NCBI GenBank assembly: GCA_051294375.1 | Contig: CM119264.1 | Coordinates: 9,869,907 to 9,933,906 of the forward strand | Length of the DNA stretch: 64,000 nt | Reading direction: 5' to 3' | Source: Paraspadella gotoi | Taxonomy: Eukaryota; Chaetognatha | Part shown: positions 59,601-64,000 of the stretch, one piece after another | Layout of the letters: each line of letters opens with the position of its first letter | Numbering within the stretch: the first letter of the stretch is position 1 | Program-made: the position numbers and the translations under genes | The notes under the pieces: model-generated | Told to the model about the DNA's origin: nothing | The model's database searches: none | What the model saw: only the letters and a program-made list of their open reading frames with translations

Positions 59601-59839
59601 AGAGGTGGCTGTCTTTGACAACTAACTGTCTGAGCTGCTCCTGCGCTATCAAAACGAGAGGAATTCGAGTAAGATGGCGCGGACGAGACGATGGCGCCGG
59701 TCTGACGCTCAAGATGAGGTATCTGACGACAAAGTCGAAGCCCAGCACTTCTATCTGAAGTTGATGAGATGAAGGTTAGAAGTCCTGGGCAAGGAATAAC
59801 AAAACATTTAATACACACTCAGCAAATATATATATTAGA
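59601..59839. other. GC-richer patch with a 32-codon ATG frame
   Basis: An ATG in a good context (AAGATGGCG) near 59673 opens a short frame starting MARTRRWRRSDAQDEVSDD that ends after about 32 codons. It follows a pyrimidine-rich tract with TTTCCTAG. It might be a first exon, but no partner exon was found. Confidence 0.2.
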
Positions 59840-60450
59840 CGAGAATCTCGCTTAAAAAAAAATTCAACATTTTTCTAATAGAGAATTCCGTTCAAATCTG
59901 ACTACCCAAATTGCAAACGCGTTTGCCAGAAATTCGGTTAAAAAACACTTGTAAAAACGCATGATTCCGAGAGCGTTACATCTGAAGAGCTTGTCCTATG
60001 CATTTTATGGCATTTGATAAAGGATTTAATATCAAACAAGCCAGGGGAAATGCACTATTCATCTCCGGAGAATTTTCAAACCTCATTTTTACTATAGAAA
60101 TGAAAGGGAAAGTTTACAAACTTAAAATTGCAAACGGGATTGCTATATGTTCCTGTTACATGAGCGACTTCGAATTTCGCGATTTTGATAGCTTTGTGTC
60201 TGAAGAGCTTGTCCTATTTTTCTTTTTTCATTTTATAATGATTTTGACATAAAATGATCAGGTTTAAATGAAATAGTCCGGTTTGAATCGCGAAATTTTT
60301 AATTAAAAAGAAATTAAAAGGAAGGTTGAGAAAAAAACTGATTTTTCATAATATCTTTTGAAGAAATAAGGATAAAGGGATGGTAATAGTACCAAAATGA
60401 AGCCNNNNNNNNNNNNNNNNNNNNNNNNNATAATCATAGGGCACATACCA
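59840..60450 (+). repeat. Block X, repeated inverted at 61322-61935
   Basis: Sequence such as GACGAGAATCTC, ATTTGATAAAGGATTTAATAT and TAGAAATGAAAGGGAAA reappears on the minus strand of 61935-61322 with many indels. A 19-bp direct repeat (TCTGAAGAGCTTGTCCTAT) occurs inside it at 59981-59999 and 60199-60217. The 25-N run at 60405-60429 interrupts it, yet the inverted copy runs straight through the equivalent point. Peptide frames here are short and unconfirmed. Confidence 0.75.
60405..60429. other. Assembly gap (25 N)
   Basis: Exactly 25 undetermined bases. The inverted copy near 61345 joins the two flanks (..GAAGCC and ATAATCAT..) with nothing between, so the gap is probably spurious. Confidence 0.9.
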
Positions 60451-60489
60451 ATGATACAATTTTAAAATTACTTAATGCTGAAACCCTCA

Positions 60490-61283
60490 CTTACAGTAGG
60501 AAGCCTGCTACTAGGAAAAAGAAGCCAGCTGATTTTTTCTTATATTTTTATATCGATAGATGGGAAATGACGGGAATATTGTAAATCTCAAGTTTCGCTT
60601 TAATCGGACCTCACATTGTGGAGAAATCTTTAGGAAAACCATCAAAAATTCCACACCCTTTTTTCAACATCTCGCCTTTTTAAGATTTTTGTGCCGATTC
60701 TGATCTTCCTCTTACCAAAAACTTATAATTCCGTCTGAGTAGTTAAATTTTTTTTCTTAAACGAGCGAAGGGAACTCATAACTTTCTGTTATTTTCATGA
60801 TTTCCTGGTAAAAAATATAATGCAATAACATATAAGCATTGGGATATTATGAAAGTAAAATGTCTTGTGAAGCTGTGAGAGTTAAATAATTAAAAGAATT
60901 CGCCTATTTTATTATTGAAAAATGACGATTAAAGTGAATAGTTGAACGTCTTCAGGCTCAATTTCAGTAAACATCCCCTGTTCCTAACATAAAATAATGT
61001 TTACTTTTTGCTGGTGGAAAAGAAAGATAAATAGTTAGGCTGTGATGGGGTGAATAAATATTTTGTAGAATTTGTAAGCATGCTTGTAATAATCAGGAAG
61101 CAAATATTTAAGTGAAAAAAAAATATATTTTCTTTATCCAAAAAACTTTTAAAGTTTTACTATAGTACAATTTAGCCTTTTTTCTTTCATTGAAGACCTA
61201 AAAAGATTTAATTTTCATTTATTTTTATGGGGTTCATTAGTTTTAAAATTCAATTAAAATTTGACTTAGTGACACTCACCCTG
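60490..61283 (+). repeat. Block Y, repeated inverted at 61935-62725
   Basis: Landmarks GATGACGGGAATATT-type, TCCACACCCTTTTTTCAA and AAACGAGCGAAGGGAA recur on the minus strand of 62725-61935. The match ends at GACACTCACCCTG. No coding frame is supported. Confidence 0.75.
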
Positions 61284-61321
61284 TAAAGAGGTTTCAGGCA
61301 AACAATAATTCTAATATTATG

Positions 61322-62725
61322 TAACTTGTATGTGCCTAATGATTATGGCTTCATTTTGGTACTATTGCCATCCCTGGTAATCTTTGTTCCTTCAAGAGAT
61401 ATCAGAAAAAATCAGTTTTTTCCTCAACCTTCCTTTAATTTCTTATTAAATAAAAATTTCACTGTTGTCAAACCAGACAATGGACTTTACAATGTTGGTT
61501 TACTATGGAAGAGTTTTGGTCCAAATAATGAAAAGAAAAATTTGGGCAAGCTCTTGAGAACAAGAGGCTTTTTCAAATCTTCAAAATTCGAAGTAATATT
61601 TATAATGTTTAACATCCAAGCCCGTTTAGAATTTTGAAAGCAAAATTTCCCTTTCATTTCTATAGTAAAAACAAGGTTTGAAAATTCTCGGAGATGACTA
61701 GTGCATTTCCCCTGGCTTGTTTGGATATTAAATCCCTTTATCAAATGCCATAAGACGAATTTGGCTAGCTCTAGATAATAACGCTATCGGAATCGTGTGT
61801 TTTTACAATTGTTTTTTAACCCGAATTTCTGGCAATATCGTTTGCAATTTGGGTAGTCAGATTTTAACGGAAATCTCTATTAGAAAATGTTGAATTTTTT
61901 TTATAAGCAGAGATTCTCGTCTACTTAGCAGGGTGAGTGTCAACTAAGTCAAATTATAATGGAAACTTTTAAAACTATGACAACCCCATTAAGAAATAAA
62001 TGAAAATTTAATATTCTTTTTAAGATTCTGAAAGAAAAAAGCATAAATTGTTACTCTAGTAAAACTTTAAAGTTTTTTGGAAAAGAAAATTGAATTTTTT
62101 GTGCACTTAAATATTTGCTTGTCATGATTTTAGCAAGCATGCTTACAAAATTATAACACAAATATTAATTCACCCATCACAGCCTAAAGTATTTATCTTT
62201 CTTTTCCTACAGGCAAAAGTAAACATTATTTTATGCTAGAGAGAACAGGATGTTTACTGAAATGAGCCGGAAACATTTCAACTTCTTCTTCTACTTTAAC
62301 TGTCATTTTTTCAATAATAAAATAGGCGAATTTTTAATTATTTAACTCTCAGCAGCGCTTCACAAGACATAACTCTCGATAATATCCGCAATGTTAATGT
62401 AAATTTATTATATTTTTTACGCAGAAATCCTAAAATAAGCAGAAAGTTGTGGATTCCCTTCGCTCGTTTAAGAAAAAAAAATTAACTAGGCGAATTATAA
62501 GTTTGTAAGAGGCAAGGTCAGAATCGGCGAAAAATCTTAAAAAGGCGAGAATGTTATTGAAAAAAAGGGGTGGAATTTTGATGGGTTCCTCAGATTCTCT
62601 CCAAATGTGAGGTCCGATTAAAGCGAAACTTAAGATTAACAATATTCCCGTCATCACACATCTATCGAGTGTAAAAAATATAAGAAAAAAGTCACTGGCT
62701 TCTTTTTCTATAAGCGGCCTTCCTT
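61322..62725 (-). repeat. Inverted copies of blocks X and Y
   Basis: 61322-61935 is the reverse complement of block X and 61935-62725 of block Y, with scattered indels. On the minus strand the order is Y then X, whereas on the left it is X then Y. This fits a mis-joined tandem or turned-back read rather than one simple palindrome. Confidence 0.7.
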
Positions 62726-62766
62726 ATATATAAAGTTTAAGAATCCCATCTTACTTGTTTATGAAG

Positions 62767-63265
62767 CCAAATTTAGATTAGGAATGGTTGCCTTCTATCC
62801 ACAAGGAAAATCCAGCCGAATGCCACCCACCATAAGTTTCTATTTATAAATCAAAAGAAGTTCGAAGATATCTCAATAAGGCGAATTTATCTTTAAAAAG
62901 TATTGGAAAACGCATTGCAAAGACTGGAAGCAAGATCTGCAAGTTAACGTCGATAGAAATCATCAGGCTAATCATCGAAAATCGCTGTGGGAACCAATCA
63001 GAATCGGCATGCGTTTGCCCTCTCGGAGAACTGTACTTAAGTATCATATACTATATACAAAGAAATATCGAAACTAGAGGAATGTTCGCTGTGATCGCGC
63101 GGAGAAACGGAGTTTTCTTTGCGTTTAGTAGAGAGAATAAAGGCATCGGGTGAGAAAGTATGAGAAGCTTTGGATTTCCTGAGGATAATATTGATTATCA
63201 TTTCGTAACACTTAGGTTTCTACCTATTTTTGCTTCTCAATTCTATCCTTCTCTGTCCGTTCTTA
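62767..63265 (+). repeat. First direct copy of a ~500-bp segment (indel-rich)
   Basis: It matches 63268-63907 in order and orientation, with extra bases. It includes the bases that the N run hides in the second copy (about 62927-63020), among them CCAATCAGAATCGG. Confidence 0.8.
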
Positions 63266-63267
63266 AG

Positions 63268-63907
63268 CCAAATTTGTAGAATGGTTGCCTCTATCACAAG
63301 GAAAATCCAGCGATCACTAGTTTCTTTTATAAAAAAAAAGAAGTTTCCGAGATATCTCAATAGCGAATTTATCTTTAAAAAGTATTGAAAACGCATTGCA
63401 AGACTGANNNNNNNNNNNNNNNNNNNNNNNNNNNNNNNNNNNNNNNNNNNNNNNNNNNNNNNNNNNNNNNNNNNNNNNNNNNNNNNNNNNNNNNNNNNNN
63501 NNNNNNNNNNNNNNNNNNNNNNNNNNNNNNNNNNNNNNNNNNNNNNNNNNNNNNNNNNNNNNNNNNNNNNNNNNNNNNNNNNNNNNNNNNNNNNNNNNNN
63601 NNNNNNNNNNNNNNNNNNNNNNNNNNNNNNNNNNNNNNNNNNNNNNNNNNNNNNNNNNNNNNNNNNNNNNNNNCTCGGAGAACTGTACTTAAGTATATAT
63701 ACTATAATACAAAATCGAAACTAGAGATGTCGCTGTGATCGCCGGAGAAACGGAGTTTCCTTGCGTTAGTAAGAGAGAAATAAAAGAGCATCGGGGAGAA
63801 AGTAGAGAAGCTTGGATTTCCTCGAGATATATTGATTATCATTTCGTAACACTTAGGTTTTCTACCTTATTTTTGCTTCTCTTCTTTCCTCTTTGTCGTT
63901 CTTTCTT
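63268..63907 (+). repeat. Second direct copy, interrupted by a 266-N gap
   Basis: The left part 63268-63407 and right part 63674-63907 match the first copy. The N run 63408-63673 is longer than the roughly 95 bases that the first copy places there. The right part has a TATA-like AAGTATATATACTA near 63690-63703. Confidence 0.8.
63408..63673. other. Assembly gap (266 N)
   Basis: Undetermined bases. The preceding direct copy suggests the real gap is only about 95 bp. Confidence 0.95.
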
Positions 63908-64000
63908 TTTACTTTCTTTGTCTTTTCTTTGTCTTCCTCTCTTAACTTTTTCTTTTCTCTTTCTCTGGCATCAAATAGAAGTAAATAACCAGTGGCTGCG

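Noticed and set aside
61487-61744. Peptide frame resembling one at 59998-60252
   Set aside because: The similarity comes from the inverted DNA duplication; both frames are broken by indels elsewhere and show no selection for protein.

Overview
The window is nuclear DNA from an animal, most likely an invertebrate. It is AT-rich and crowded with (CT)n/(GA)n, (CTTT)n, (CTAT)n, (GACG)n and (TGAA)n microsatellites. Genes are sparse, with short GT-AG introns of about 0.5 kb, and the assembly contains N gaps. A short CCCTAA run (about 25773-25806) hints at a TTAGGG-type telomere lineage, but nothing here fixes the species. There are no bacterial operons, CRISPR arrays or rRNA genes.

Only two protein genes are well supported. 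(1) On the minus strand at 1997-3057 lies a two-exon gene for a small secreted protein of 177 aa: signal peptide, Thr/Ala-rich segment, Asp/Lys and Gly/Lys tracts, then a charged helical C-terminus. (2) On the plus strand at 26045-29557 lies a three-exon gene for an 802-aa multi-pass membrane protein. It carries an XK-related (XKR, scramblase-family) signature, and all splice phases fit. Weaker candidates are a short unit at 29748-30176 with CCAAT boxes, a TATA box, a 61-codon ORF and a poly(A) signal; a 61-aa membrane micropeptide on the minus strand (41318-41503); and a possible last exon at 53237-53415.

The second theme is duplicated sequence that looks like assembly history. The block at 11335-19745 repeats 22630-29085 in the same order, including all three XKR exons and a hairpin, but is riddled with mostly inserted bases. 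The block at 7205-8301 is a similarly damaged inverted copy of the secreted-protein locus. Blocks at 59840-62725 recur inverted, and 62767-63265 repeats 63268-63907. Three N runs are exactly 25 bases long and lie beside or within these damaged blocks. This pattern suggests gaps filled with uncorrected long reads, although real duplication is not excluded.

Layout: 1-8.5 kb holds the secreted-protein gene, a tRNA-derived SINE-like element, a tandem array and the inverted copy. 8.5-11.3 kb is simple repeats. 11.3-19.9 kb is the damaged XKR copy. 20-22.2 kb is simple repeats plus a CRE. 22.2-30.2 kb is structured repeats, a foldback element, the XKR gene and the small TATA-box unit. 30-59.6 kb is mostly low-complexity intergenic DNA with very dense purine/pyrimidine tracts, minisatellites and two G-quadruplex motifs. 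59.8-64 kb is duplicated, gapped sequence. No undescribed multi-gene system is evident. The items most worth following up are the XKR-like protein, the 164-bp foldback upstream of it, the hairpin-chain repeat and the small CCAAT/TATA unit.
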